Positions 1-9,545 of a DNA stretch of 64,000 nucleotides are shown in pieces. The notes below the pieces were generated by a model. It saw nothing but the letters and a program-made list of their open reading frames with translations. It made no database searches and was not told the DNA's origin. A program made the translations under genes and the position numbers. The DNA lies in assembly GCA_009829735.1 (NCBI GenBank), contig CM020618.1:15482568-15546567 (forward strand), read 5' to 3'. Position 1 is the first letter of the stretch. Each line of letters begins with the position of its first letter. This DNA comes from Pyropia yezoensis (Eukaryota; Rhodophyta; Bangiophyceae; Bangiales; Bangiaceae).

Positions 1-1
1 C

Positions 2-1318
2 ACCGTCACCGCGTTTGACTTTCTTCTCCTCTGTGGCCGGGACTTTGTCATCACCCCTTCGGCCGGCACCTTCCTGGCCCGTCACGCGTTTGACTGGAAC
101 GCCATGTTCACTGAGGGCATCCCGTATGAGCGCGCCGCGTCGGTACCGGTCAAGGCGGGCTCGCCAGCCGCCGCAGCCGCCGTGCCGGCCAAGGCGGGCC
201 AGGCGGCGGGTGCCACCCCTGGTGCGGCCCCCGGTGGCGGGCTCTCGCGTGCACAGCAAAAGAAGCGCAGGCGGGCGGCGGCTAACGCAGAGCTCCTCGG
301 CCTGGCCGCGTCGCCGGCGGGGGCGACGCCACCCGCTGCGGCGGCGGCCGCCGCTGCCAATGGCGGCGGCGCGCCCCAGTGGGAGTGGTCCCCCTGGCCC
401 GGTGGGCTGCTCCACCGCCTGAGTCGCGCGCCCGGCCTGCCGCTCGTCACCCACAATGGGCTGGCGGACCTGGCCCTCCTGTACGGCGCCTTTCACGGGC
501 CCCTCCCGCCGACCGTGTCGGGCTTTTGTGCCGCCCTGGGCGCCGTGACGGCCGGGGTGTACGACACCAAGGTGGTGGCCGAATCGGTGGGCGGCCAGCG
601 GCTCACCTCCCTTGGCTACCTCTATGCCAAGTGTGGACGCCTGTGTGGGCGGGGCGGTGCGGGCGGGGGGCTCCTGGTTCCCCGCCCACCCGACGCTGCC
701 GCCGTCGTGGACGCGGCAGACGCGCTGGCCCCCGCGGGCGCCGCCCACGGGGGCGGGGGCGGCCCCCCCTCCCCACCCGCGTCGCGGGTGCTGTGTGAGC
801 AGTTTGCGGCGCGGGGCTACTGTTCCATCACCGGCTGCAGCCTTCTGCACGACATTGCGGCCGTGTTGGACCGGGAGGAGGCAGACGCCGCGGCGGGCGC
901 GGCGGGCGAGTGGGCGCCCGACCGCCGACAGGCGGCGGGGGAGCAGCGCCGGGTGGCGGCGGCGGCGGCGGCGCTTGCGCTCTCAGAAGCCGCAACCGCG
1001 GCGGCATCGGCAGAGGGGGCGGGGGGAGGGCGGGTGGGCCACAAGCGCCCGCGCGAGGCGGAAGCGGCCGACGCCGCCACGGCGGAAGTGTCGGCCCCGC
1101 CCACTTCCGCTGCCGCCGCCGCCGCCGCCGCCACTGGCGGGGCCGCCCCCACGGACGCAGCGCACGCAGCTGGCTATGATGCCTACATGACTGGGTACGT
1201 GTTTGGCGCCCTCCGGCGGGTGGTGGGCGACGGCGTGGGAGGGTGTGTGGACAAGGTCAATGTGGTCCGCCGGGCGGCGCCGTTGCTGGTGGGCCGCAGC
1301 AAGTATGGCGCGGGATGA
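2..1318 (+). CDS. TOE1: TOE1-like CAF1-family 3' exonuclease (deadenylase), 5' end outside window
   Basis: The frame is open from the first full codon of the window, so the start and the first catalytic motifs lie upstream; 438 residues are visible. Visible blocks follow TOE1 in order: LLLCGRDFVITPS and GIPYE (nt 30–130), the exonuclease motif HNGLADL near nt 452, GVYDTK near nt 556, a CCCH zinc finger (C-x8-C-x4-C-x3-H, about nt 794–850) followed by HDIAAVLD, and a C-terminal block GYDAYMTGYVFGALRR with DKVNVVRRAAPLLVGRSKYG ending at the TGA. TOE1 is a nuclear CAF1/DEDD-type 3' exonuclease that trims tails of small nuclear RNAs. Between the conserved blocks lie long Ala/Gly-rich tracts encoded by GCG/GCC runs, which make the protein longer than usual in the linkers. 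No intron is seen. It converges on the cupin gene 480 bp downstream. The family assignment is firm; the exact substrate is inferred. Confidence 0.85.
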   Translation, partial: TVTAFDFLLLCGRDFVITPSAGTFLARHAFDWNAMFTEGIPYERAASVPVKAGSPAAAAAVPAKAGQAAGATPGAAPGGGLSRAQQKKRRRAAANAELLGLAASPAGATPPAAAAAAAANGGGAPQWEWSPWPGGLLHRLSRAPGLPLVTHNGLADLALLYGAFHGPLPPTVSGFCAALGAVTAGVYDTKVVAESVGGQRLTSLGYLYAKCGRLCGRGGAGGGLLVPRPPDAAAVVDAADALAPAGAAHGGGGGPPSPPASRVLCEQFAARGYCSITGCSLLHDIAAVLDREEADAAAGAAGEWAPDRRQAAGEQRRVAAAAAALALSEAATAAASAEGAGGGRVGHKRPREAEAADAATAEVSAPPTSAAAAAAAATGGAAPTDAAHAAGYDAYMTGYVFGALRRVVGDGVGGCVDKVNVVRRAAPLLVGRSKYGAG

Positions 1319-1795
1319 GGGGGGGGCAGAGGGAGGGAGGATGGGGGACGGTGGGAAGGCGATTGTCACGTGCAGTCTTTTTGGTCTGTTCGTGTCGTTC
1401 ACACTTCATAGGAAAACTGAAGGTGGTGCTGAACGGTGGTGCCGCAGAGTATGCAATACATCTTGGTGGGGACCGGCGGTCGCCGGATGGGGGGTTAGGG
1501 AAGTAGTCAGTGAAACGCGAAGTAAGGGTGGCGGGGGGGGGGTTGGTCACTCGGGCCACCATGGCAACAAACCGCCTATACAAGGTCCACGGGGTGCCCC
1601 ATCCCAGTCATTGCGCGGTGTCGAGCGGTCTACTCCACTTGAGGTCCACGGGCGGTCCACTTGGAGTCCACAGGTTGACCACTCGGCTGTGTGCAGAGCG
1701 GCGCCTGGAGATGCGCACCAGACTCAGTTAAGATTGTTTATGATCACACTCCCGTCACATCCACCACCACCGCACACATGGCCGCGCCAGATGCT
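1319..1795. other. Spacer between convergent host genes
   Basis: This is the 3' flank of both the TOE1-like gene and the cupin gene. It holds G-rich stretches and, at about 1628–1680, several copies of a GTCCAC-containing motif. No coding signal, RNA gene or clear AATAAA is seen. Confidence 0.5.
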
Positions 1796-2410
1796 CTAAA
1801 AGACACCGCCCATGCAGACCTTCTCCGCCTCGGCCGGGCTCGTGCCCAGCGACGTGGCCACCTGCATCGGCGCGAGAGTGCAGATGCTCGACTGGGCCAG
1901 CGCCGTGCCCGGGTCCGCGCTGTTGAGCATGGCAATGAAGAGGCAGCCTTCGCTGCCCATGCACGTCTGCGCGTGGACGAGGCCCTCGGGGATGACGCCC
2001 ACCTCCCCCGCGTGGAGGATAGCATCAATGGACGGGCGCGCCGACCCAAACTCCTCCACGATGCTGTTCTTGACCACCCCATAGACGACATAGTCCATCT
2101 CGGTCGCCCTCGGGTGGGTGTGGGCGGGGAGGGTGGCCCCCGCGTTGAGCTTGACCGCCACGTAGCTCATTTGGATGTCGGGCGCGCCAAGGAGCGGGCT
2201 GTTGTCCACGGTGCCCAGGCTCACCTGCCCAATCGGCAGGGACAGCGTGTTGTCCGCCCCGAAGGTGGTCATCTTGAAGTCGGCAGGCGAGAAGCCAGAC
2301 CGGATGGCGTTGGCCGACATGCCGTTGAAGGAGCGCACAATCGCCGTCGCGGGGGTGGCGGCGGCGAGCAGCAACGCCGCGGCGGCGGCGGCAGCAGTCG
2401 TGAACGTCAT
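1796..2410 (-). CDS. Germin-like cupin protein, secreted
   Basis: This is a 204-residue protein starting at the ATG at 2410–2408. I chose this start because it opens directly into a signal peptide (about residues 1–23, MTFTTAAAAAAALLLAAATP then ATA); the frame stays open further upstream but that part looks like leader. Cupin motif 1 is complete: G-ATLPA-HTH-PRAT-E-MDYVVY-G, matching G(x5)HxH(x4)E(x6)G, with the metal-binding His, His and Glu. Motif 2 is GEVGVIPEGLVH, with the PxGxxH core and the fourth ligand His. The length is typical of germin-like proteins, which are Mn-binding extracellular or wall proteins, some with oxalate oxidase or superoxide dismutase activity; which activity applies here cannot be read from sequence. 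A TATA-like box lies about 165 bp upstream of the start. The gene is intronless and convergent with the TOE1-like gene. Confidence 0.85.
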   Translation of the reverse strand: MTFTTAAAAAAALLLAAATPATAIVRSFNGMSANAIRSGFSPADFKMTTFGADNTLSLPIGQVSLGTVDNSPLLGAPDIQMSYVAVKLNAGATLPAHTHPRATEMDYVVYGVVKNSIVEEFGSARPSIDAILHAGEVGVIPEGLVHAQTCMGSEGCLFIAMLNSADPGTALAQSSICTLAPMQVATSLGTSPAEAEKVCMGGVF

Positions 2411-2576
2411 GATGGTGGAGGGACGTGAAGGTGGGTAGGGGGGGGATGACTGGTGCTGGTGCGAAGGGGAAGGTGGAATAAACGGACGGTGAGGGAGTCG
2501 GAGGAGAGGCCGCTGATGCTGCTTGCTGCTGGTGCGAGTGCGACAGATGGGCGCCTCCTGCGACGAGCCGGCACGC

Positions 2577-2585
2577 CCTTTATAC
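2577..2585 (-). promoter_or_regulatory. TATA-like box of the cupin gene
   Basis: Read on the minus strand the site is GTATAAAGG, about 165 bp before the cupin ATG, leaving room for a leader of roughly 130 nt. It is a single motif match in a GC-rich flank, so the support is modest. Confidence 0.4.
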
Positions 2586-3460
2586 ACAGCCCCGTCTCGG
2601 ACGCTAGTCACCGCCAGTGGGATGAGGCAGCTCCTGCTTGCTGGATGAGGCAGCTCCTGCTCACGCCCCCCCTCCTCACACAACCAATTCGGCCACACCA
2701 AGAAAAGGTGCATCCCAAGGTGAGTCCAGGCGCCCAGCGCAGGCACTGTACATGGTGTAAATACCTGCCTCAATGGAGGGAGGCTGCGGCGGAAGGTGTG
2801 CGGCGCGAGGGCGGCGGCCACGACACCAGCCAGATCTGCGGGCGACAGGGAGGAGGGCGCGGGCGTCCTCGCGCCGCCGCCTCGGGGTACCCCGGGTGCC
2901 AGTCGGCCCGTGGTGGGGGTGGACAAACCCACCTACCGCCCCCCCGGCCCCCCCGGACCCCCGGCCCCAGCTGGTCCCGGTCCTCGCATCGCCAAGCCAA
3001 AACCAAAGAGGACCCAACCCGCGGGGGGACAGCCGCCCCGCCGTGGCCAATGACGTGCGCTCCGCCGCCCCCTCCCGCCCCCCACCCCACGCCCAGTTAT
3101 TGTGCGTCCCGCAAAAAGTGGACGTGCACGGGTCGTGCAGTGTGCGTTTGATTGGTCCAGTGACCGATAATTGACCGATGAAAACAAGAAAATTTGTGCA
3201 TCAAAAAGAGGAACTCATAGCGCATCTGACGGGGCTTGGCATGGATATCTTCCCGATGTCAGACTGGCCTCAAGTGCCTGTTTGTGTCTTTTCTGCGCGG
3301 CCTTGCACCCTCTCTCTGGTTTTTTTTAGCCAATGAGGTGTGGGTCTTTGGACCCAAGAGACCGCCCCCACCTGCAAGCATCCCCCGAGAGGGAATTTGA
3401 ACCGCCGCCACCCACGTGCGTCGTCGGGGGATCCCCCCGCGCCGCTACCAGCAACATAGA
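2586..3460. other. Upstream flank of the cupin gene, no gene seen
   Basis: GC-rich spacer with overlapping proline- and glycine-rich frames on both strands that show no family resemblance and look like compositional artefacts. An AT-richer patch with a CCAAT sits near 3329. I see no supported gene. Confidence 0.4.
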
Positions 3461-4220
3461 TATGTATGGTGCTTTTCCAAAAAATGGCCACATCGGTGTG
3501 GAATGCAACCTTTGACGGGACCTCGACACCGCCCCTGGATGGTCTTCCAGGCGTGTCACACGTCCGCCAGACTTTCGGGGAGCTCGATTGTGTCGGTAAG
3601 TAGTGCTGGTTGTGGGGGTCACGTGCTCGGCGATGGCCAGTTCGCGGGCTTCCGGGGACCACTGCGCAAACCGTGTCACAGGTTGCCGTGGGTTGCTGTG
3701 GACCGGTGAAATGGGCGAGGTGGTTCCAGTCCGGTGTGCTAATGCGGGCCTCGGGTTGTTAACTATGTGGCCTCACGACCCCCTCAGGCCTTCATGGTTA
3801 TTGGCCGTTTGAATCTCAGAGGCGGACCCGAGTCGTTCCGTGAAACCAGGCCGGGTCTTCCAGTCCGGGTTGCGGCCTGCGAGTGCTGGTTGCGGACGCT
3901 TCCGGCAACCTGCGAAAACGTGTCGAGCATGCGATTGGTCAATGTAATCACGAGGCTTGTCTTGCAACGTGTGCTGATTTGATTGCTCAGCATGCGTGGG
4001 CAGATGGCCTAAATGACGTGCCCAACCGTCACATTCTCTGGAGGTACATGCATCTCAGCCTGTGGCCGGTGCGATCTGCGCGCTCCGTGCCCTACTATTG
4101 GCTGCACGTGATGTGGACCAGTCCCGCGATCAAGTGGGCCAGATACTGTTGCTGTTTGCATCGAAGGTTGCGTTCCCACACCGAGGTGGCCATTTTTGGG
4201 AAAAGCACCATATCCAGGTA
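3461..4220. repeat. Inverted repeat pair flanking about 650 bp (possible MITE or DNA-transposon remnant)
   Basis: The segment at 3461–3512 (core GGTGCTTTTCC, then AATGGCCACATCGGTGTGG) reappears as its reverse complement at about 4163–4220 (core CCACACCGAGGTGGCCATTT, then GGGAAAAGCACCATAT). The arms are about 50–55 bp and about 85% alike by eye. The interior (3513–4162) has no recognisable transposase. I could not define a target-site duplication, so the class is uncertain; a degraded non-autonomous element or a chance foldback are both possible. Confidence 0.5.
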
Positions 4221-4289
4221 TATCTACTCTCAGTATTATGGCGTCGTAGCAGTATTATTGCTTAGAAAGACTATTTTGGCCTTTGTGGT

Positions 4290-4334
4290 AGGGACGCCCG
4301 GCACGCCCGGCATGCCCGACACGCCCGGCACGTG
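4290..4334 (+). repeat. 9-bp tandem repeat (ACGCCCGGC)n
   Basis: About four imperfect copies of a 9-bp unit (ACGCCCGGC, ATGCCCGAC and the like). They give a collagen-like GTPGTPGMPDTPGT in one frame, but no gene is supported there. Confidence 0.6.
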
Positions 4335-5046
4335 ACGTTATCCGCGTGGGGGGGCCGGGGAGGACTTGCAAGGCCAGGCGTGGGGCTAGCGCGGCGGCAG
4401 TGGCGACGGCGGAGGCGGCGTCGGCGTTGCCGGCAGCGACCGCTTCAGGGGCGACCGCGGTGACCGCGGCGACGGCGGCGACGGCGGCAGCAGCACTACC
4501 AGAGGCGGTGGCGGCCGGGGGGGGGTCGCCCCCCCCGCAGACGCCCCCCCCCGCACCACGGAGAGGAGCGGCGGCGGCGGCGGCGACGACGGCAGCGGCA
4601 ACGGCAGCGGCGACGGCGGCGGCGGGGTAACCCCCCCGCCGGCGGCGGCGGCCCGCCTGGCCAGTGGGGGCGTCGGCGGTCGCGGGAGCAGCGGCGGCGT
4701 CGCTGCTGCCGGCAGCGACGGCGTCAGCGATGGCGGCGGCGCCGGCGTCAGGGACGGCAGCGGCGCCGGCGTCAGCGACGGCAGCGGCAACGGCGTCAGC
4801 GACGGCGGCGGCGACAGCGGCGACGGCGGTGCCGGCGGTGACGACGGCGGCGGCGGCGGTGGCGACGACGGCGGCGGCGGTGGCGACGGCGGCACAACGG
4901 GGTGCACGGTGGCCACGGCGGGGTGGCCGCGGCGCGGCTGGCCGCCGCCGCTGCTGCTGGCGGGGGAGGCGGGCGGCGGCCCCAGCCGCCGCCGCCGCCA
5001 GTCGTCGCGCCGCCGCCGCCGTTTCACCATCGCCGCCGCCGCCGCC

Positions 5047-5064
5047 GCGTCTGCGTCTGCGTCA

Positions 5065-5095
<31 letters not shown>

Positions 5096-5140
5096 TGTCT
5101 GCGTCCGCGTCTGCGTCCGCGTCTGCGTCTGCGTCCGCGG
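5047..5140 (+). repeat. Hexanucleotide microsatellite (TCTGCG)n
   Basis: About 15 imperfect copies of TCTGCG or TCCGCG in tandem. The minus strand reads as Asp-Ala repeats and the plus strand as Ser-Ala repeats. Confidence 0.85.
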
Positions 5141-5290
5141 CCGCGGCCGCGTCGGCGGCCGCCACCAGCGGCGGTCCCGGCCGCGACGGCGGCGGCGGCG
5201 GCGGCGGCGAGAGGGGGGACTGTGGGGGGGGGGAGCCCCCCACGCCGAGCACCTCCACCCCCGCCGCCCACCGGACCGTCCGCACCGTCC

Positions 5291-5292
<2 letters not shown>

Positions 5293-5337
<45 letters not shown>
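5293..5337 (+). repeat. (GGC)15 trinucleotide repeat
   Basis: An uninterrupted run of about 15 GGC units inside the low-complexity block. Confidence 0.9.
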
Positions 5338-5339
<2 letters not shown>

Positions 5340-5999
5340 CCGCCCCCCGCGGAGGCGGCGGCGTCAGCGGCAGCACCGAGTGGCGGCGCCGCGGCCGGCA
5401 ACCGCTGCCGCCGCGCCGCCGCCGCCACCGCCGCCACCGCCGCCGCCCGTTGCGTACGTGATGCGGTTGGCTGCGCCGCCGCAGCGCGCGGGGGGGGAGC
5501 CGTGGGAGGGGGAGTGGTGGGGAGAACGGAGGTCGGGGAGCAGGGGGGGGAGGGCATTGGTGGCCAGGCCGTCGGCGGGGGAAGGGGGGGGGGGGGGGAC
5601 GGCGGGGCGGTGAGGGAGCGGCGGCGGCCGGCGGGCGCGTCAGTGGGTGGCCCCTGCCGGCGGCGGCGGCGGCGGCGCAGCCGGCGGAGCTGGGCGGCGG
5701 GCGGGGTACGCCCTCCCCGCCCCCCCTCCCCCCGCTTGCCCTCACTACCCTCCCCACAGCTCCCCTTCCCCCCCCCCCGCGCTGCCGTCGCGGTCCCTCC
5801 CCTGCGGGGGCCGCCCCGCGGCGGCGGCCACGCGTGGCCGCCGCGGTCGGCCAGACGTACCTCGAAAGACGACGGGCGCCGCTGCCGCCGCCGCCGCCGC
5901 CGGTGCCATGGCCGGTGGGCCCCCCCCCCCGCCGCTGCCACCGTCGCCGCTGTCGCCGCCGCCACCGCTGTCGCTGCCGCCGCCGCCACCGCTGTCGCT

Positions 6000-6000
<1 letters not shown>

Positions 6001-6036
<36 letters not shown>
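6001..6036 (+). repeat. (CCG)12 trinucleotide repeat
   Basis: An uninterrupted CCG run of about 12 units; similar interrupted CCG runs precede it from about 5880. Confidence 0.9.
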
Positions 6037-6037
<1 letters not shown>

Positions 6038-6223
6038 TGCCCCTTCCCCTGGATGGAACCCGCGTCTTCCCCACCGCCTCCCCCGCGTGGCCGTCCCGCC
6101 GCCGTCGCCCACTGCTGCCGCCGCCGCCGCCGTCGCCGCCGCCAGTGGCGGTGTCCCCCTGGCGCCCCCCCGCGGGGGTGACCCCGCGTCGCCCGCAGCG
6201 CGCCTGCGCAGGCGACCAGCGGC

Positions 6224-6224
<1 letters not shown>

Positions 6225-6254
<30 letters not shown>
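6225..6254 (+). repeat. (GGC)10 trinucleotide repeat
   Basis: A run of about ten GGC units on the opposite strand sense to the CCG run 200 bp upstream, so the two could pair as a hairpin. Confidence 0.85.
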
Positions 6255-6260
<6 letters not shown>

Positions 6261-6946
6261 CAGCGCCAGCAGCGGCAGCAGCAGCGGCGGCGGCAACGGC
6301 GGCGGCGCCCCCCCCCCCTGGTTGCCACGCCCGCCGGCCGGCCACCCGCCGGCGGCGTTGCGGCGGGTTGGGGAGCGGGGGCAGGGGGCCCCCCCGTGGG
6401 CAGCGGGCGGGAGCGCGCGCGCAAGCGCGCGCGGGTGTGGGGAGGGGGGAGCGGGGGGGGAGGAGGCGCGCGCTTCCTCATGACCGTCCTCGGCACCTTT
6501 ACCCGCCGTGAGGTGCTCCGGCTGCTGCCGGTGCTCGTCGCCCACCCGCCGGCGGCGGCGGTCACCGCTGCCGTATTTTCGGCGGAAGCGGCGGGGGGCC
6601 CGGTGGGCGGGGGGGAAGGGGCGGGCAGATGCAGCCGCTGGTGGGGGGCCTGGCGGGGAAGGGGGGGCGGGAGGGCCCAGAGAGCCGCAGTCAATGCCTA
6701 GGCTGAATACAGCATGGTATCCGCTGCCTTCCTCAGCAGGCGCAAATTGTAGGGTGTGGGTGGCAGAGGACGCCGCTGTCATTTGCTGGGCGGGTGCAAT
6801 GGCGGGTGGGAGGGGAAATGAGCGGAGGCCGTGGCTTGCGGTGGAAGCTGAGTGAAGGGTGAGGAAGGCGGCAGACGGCACCATTGGCCGGAAAAAAGGG
6901 CAAGAGAAAAAAAAATGTTGGTGTTTTGATGAGCGCTGTCAAGGCG

Positions 6947-6952
6947 AATAAA
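6947..6952 (+). terminator. AATAAA polyadenylation-like signal
   Basis: A canonical AATAAA on the plus strand, about 245 bp after the stop at 6701 and just before the convergent stop at 6986. It is only meaningful if a plus-strand gene ends near 6701. Confidence 0.25.
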
Positions 6953-6985
6953 GCAATGATATTTTTCCTCTTCACAGCAACGTGT

Positions 6986-7780
6986 TTACTTTTTCCCGTT
7001 TTTGGCCGCCGCTTCTTTCTCCAAGAGGACGCGGATTCCCTTCAGCGTGCGGGGTTTGCCCGAGGGATCCATCTCATAGTCAACTCGAAACTTCTCACGT
7101 CCCACCCCCGCGACACCGTCCCCCCCCAAAACCTTCACAGCAATACGGCGGTGGTCGCCCAACTGCTTCCGCTCGTTACGGCCCAGCTTGAATGTAGGGT
7201 GCTTGTTACCGACAAACACGGACATCGGCAGCAGCCCATCAATACCGACCTCTCATGCGGTCAGCACTGCGTCAACGGTAGTCATGCCTTTCGGCAGCTT
7301 CTGCTTCTGCAGGATGACAGCGGGCGCAGAGAGGGACGGGCCGGCCGGCCCAGGGGAAACGTGGCCGTTCTCGGCAAGAGCGGCCTGCGGCGGCCGCGAT
7401 GCGGTGCCGCAGGTCAAGTTGGGCGCAGATGATGCCGTTGGCGGTGGAGATAGGCCGGGATGACCCCCGTCCAGGACAAGCGCGCTGAGAGCTGCTGCGT
7501 TGACAGGCGCTGCTTCAAACACAGCGAGTGAAAAGTCGTTGAGCCACTCGTCCGTGGAGGCATCGGCCCCAGCCTCGTACATGCCGCGATACAGCTGTAG
7601 TGTTGCGTCAGGAATGGGGGAGCGTGTGTACAAACGGGCAGCCACTTTATCGTCCAAGTGGCTGCCCTCCCACCGGAAGGCCATGTTCACCTGCGAGATG
7701 GGTTCAACCACAGGACAGCCCGCTGCCCTTGCGATACAGGCGGGGCAGGCGGGCCTTGGGAACGGCGCTGACTGCGACAC
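6986..7780 (-). pseudogene. Unrecognised protein gene, interrupted by one in-frame stop
   Basis: On the minus strand one frame runs from about 7780 to a TAA at 6988–6986, interrupted once by a TGA at 7255–7253; the frame is the same on both sides, so the simplest reading is a nonsense change. The first ATG is at 7684 (MAFRWEGSHLDDKVAARLYT); the open frame extends about 32 codons further up and may include exon sequence. The first part has a well-mixed segment (PDATLQLYRGMYEAGADAST then DEWLNDFSLAVFEAAP), then a Pro/Ala-rich linker. The last 79 residues are basic and end in KEAAAKNGKK. I do not recognise a family. It is divergent from the tyrosine-recombinase gene 450 bp away and could be its partner in one mobile element, a host gene, or a decayed gene. 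Confidence 0.45.
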
Positions 7781-8238
7781 TCACGGAAAAGGCCGCACAC
7801 GGCGAGAGGACCGTGACGTAATGTGCTCGGGAGAAGCACCACCGCACAGAGTACGAGCAGTTCCCGGAAAGTTCCTGTCCGCCGCAACAACTCCATTTAT
7901 TAATGAACAAATCTGACGAAATTCTCTTTTCTAAGCATAGCGGCACTGCACTCAGACATATGGTGCAGAGGCACTCCTGCAGCAGCCATGGCGAGCGCCA
8001 CAGATGCTCGCTGTCAAAGTCGCGAGCTCACCCACATATGGCTCATAGATGTAAATATTGTTGAACTCAGGTTACACGTTTTTGTAAATACCTGCAAGAG
8101 TTACGCTATGGTCAGTAACTGTTGTGCCACTTACGGTCACGTGGCTGTTCTACCTGGATGTCGCGGTGGCCCCGTGTGCAACGGCAGACCTGCGTCCCGT
8201 CTCCTGGTGTCAACGTGCTCGCACCCACCTTGACCACG
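7781..8238. other. Spacer between divergent genes
   Basis: An AT-richer spacer between the unrecognised minus-strand gene and the recombinase gene, so both promoters should lie here. It holds AT-rich patches near 7895–7960 and 8040–8100. No confident TATA box or terminal repeat was found. Confidence 0.35.
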
Positions 8239-9545
8239 ATGGGTCGCAAGCAGCACCGACATGGGTCCGTTCACTCCGGCCGGGTGCAGAAGCCTTCCAT
8301 CTCGGAGAGCATCAACACTGATGACGTGATCCAGGCATCGCAGGAAGTCGCAACCAAGGTTGCCTACAGCAGGTATACCACTGGGAAGCGAGGGTGGCTG
8401 GAGTGGACCGCGGCGCAGGGGTGCAGCAGCACTGGGCTGGATGAGCACGCCGCGAAGAGAGTGGCTGAGTATATGTATTATCGCACGGATGCATTTACTT
8501 TGATGGGCTCCACGGCCAGCCAGCTTTTGGCGGCCGTGGCGCAGTACTACACTTCAAACACCTCGTGTGGCGAGAGCGAGTGGACTGTCGTTGCTCCGAC
8601 TGGGGGCGCAACCTCTACATCTGGGAATCCTGTGAACTCCTCGATGGTGAAGAAGGCGAGAGATGCCCACAAAAAGGCGCTTGTGCGGGCCGGAAATGCA
8701 TCAAGTGACTCCGTTGACGTGATTGAGCCGGTCCACATTCGCACTTTTTTTTCCATGTACCTCTCTGGCCGTGATTTGGGTGCATGTGACCCGTGCGGCG
8801 TGATGCTTCACGCGACCCTTCTCATGGGCATGTCCCTGATGCTTCGGTTCAATGAGCTCGCAGCCCTCCATACTGATCATTTAGGGCGCGGCGAAGTCAA
8901 CCTCACCTTCAGCATACCAACTGGGACCAAGAATTTCTTCCAGAAGAAGTACTACAGCCTGACGCCTTGGCCAACGACCGTCAATCTGGACCCTCGGTAC
9001 GTGTGCGCGGTTATTCTGACACTTGTGCCACTCTAGCTGCTTCTGATTGTGTCCTGATACAGGCTGTGAAGCGCAGACCTGTCTTGCATTCATCGTTTTT
9101 CTGACGCGATCGTCTTTTTTGTATCTTTCCACGGAGCCACGATCGTTTCCTCCCTCCATATTTTCTTTTTCCACGCAGCCTTGACCCACTGCTTGCATTT
9201 TGTACCTGGATGCGACTCCGAGGCAGAACGCCCGGGTTTATATTTTGCCTGGTCAAGGAGGTCGGGGGCCGCGTCAGATTCTACGAGAAGGAGCCCATGA
9301 GTGGGGACGCCCTGGTCGCTCTTATGCGCAAGTTCTACCAGCCGTGCGGCGTGCTAGACGCTATGGAGCTGGCAACACATTCCGCCAAGCGCTCGGGTGT
9401 GCAGCTCTACGAGGCCCTGCACCAGACGCCATCCTGGATAATGGAGGAGGGAGGATGGACCGACCCTGCCTCTTTTATGCGGTACCGCGCGCTGTGCAAC
9501 AGACCTGAACAGCGGTTCGCTATGAACCGTCCTGATTCTTTGTAG
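8239..9545 (+). CDS. Tyrosine recombinase (Crypton/DIRS-type), two exons
   Basis: Exons 8239–8996 and 9179–9545 give 374 residues; the phase-2 intron joins NLDP-R to LDPLLAFCTWMRLRG in a continuous frame. The start is the ATG at 8239 in a good context (ACCACGATGG). Residues 35–110 look like the helical core-binding domain (VAYSRYTTGKRGWLEW). The catalytic domain has the first active-site Arg in LMLRFNELAAL (about Arg203), a TGTKN strand-turn, then THSAKRSG (His320, Lys323, Arg324), where the family consensus is HxxR. GGWTDPASFMRY follows, with a candidate nucleophile Tyr355. This arrangement is that of phage-integrase-type tyrosine recombinases. Carriage in a eukaryotic genome with an intron points to Crypton DNA transposons or the recombinase of DIRS-like elements; no reverse transcriptase is seen nearby, which favours Crypton. 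The frame is unbroken. Confidence 0.7.
8997..9178 (+). other. Spliceosomal intron in the tyrosine-recombinase gene
   Basis: A 182-bp intron with donor GTACGTG and acceptor TTTTCTTTTTCCACGCAG, the latter carrying a strong pyrimidine tract. Removing it restores a continuous recombinase frame in phase 2, which supports both boundaries. Confidence 0.75.

Larger units (their letters stand above)
4346..6701. repeat. 2.3-kb GC-rich trinucleotide low-complexity block
   Basis: The whole stretch is built of CGG/GCC/GCN runs with scattered G or C homopolymers. Because stop codons are AT-rich, several frames on both strands stay open for hundreds of codons and translate as poly-Ala, poly-Pro, poly-Gly or poly-Arg. 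Only the last 220 bp of one plus-strand frame has mixed composition (residues such as MTVLGTFTRREVLRLLPVLV near 6480–6540), followed by a stop at 6701 and an AATAAA at 6947. That could be the C-terminus of a real alanine-rich protein, but no family is recognised and I do not call a gene. Confidence 0.6.

Noticed and set aside
2411-2932. Upstream extension of the cupin frame to 378 residues
   Set aside because: The extension lacks cupin-family similarity and would bury the signal peptide; the ATG at 2410 fits the family.
3883-4335. 150-codon plus-strand frame ending in the 9-bp repeat
   Set aside because: It crosses the inverted-repeat arm and ends in a microsatellite, with no family resemblance.
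4386-6884. Several 300–600-codon frames on both strands of the low-complexity block
   Set aside because: Poly-Ala/Pro/Gly/Arg translations in mutually overlapping frames follow from stop-free GC repeats, not coding.
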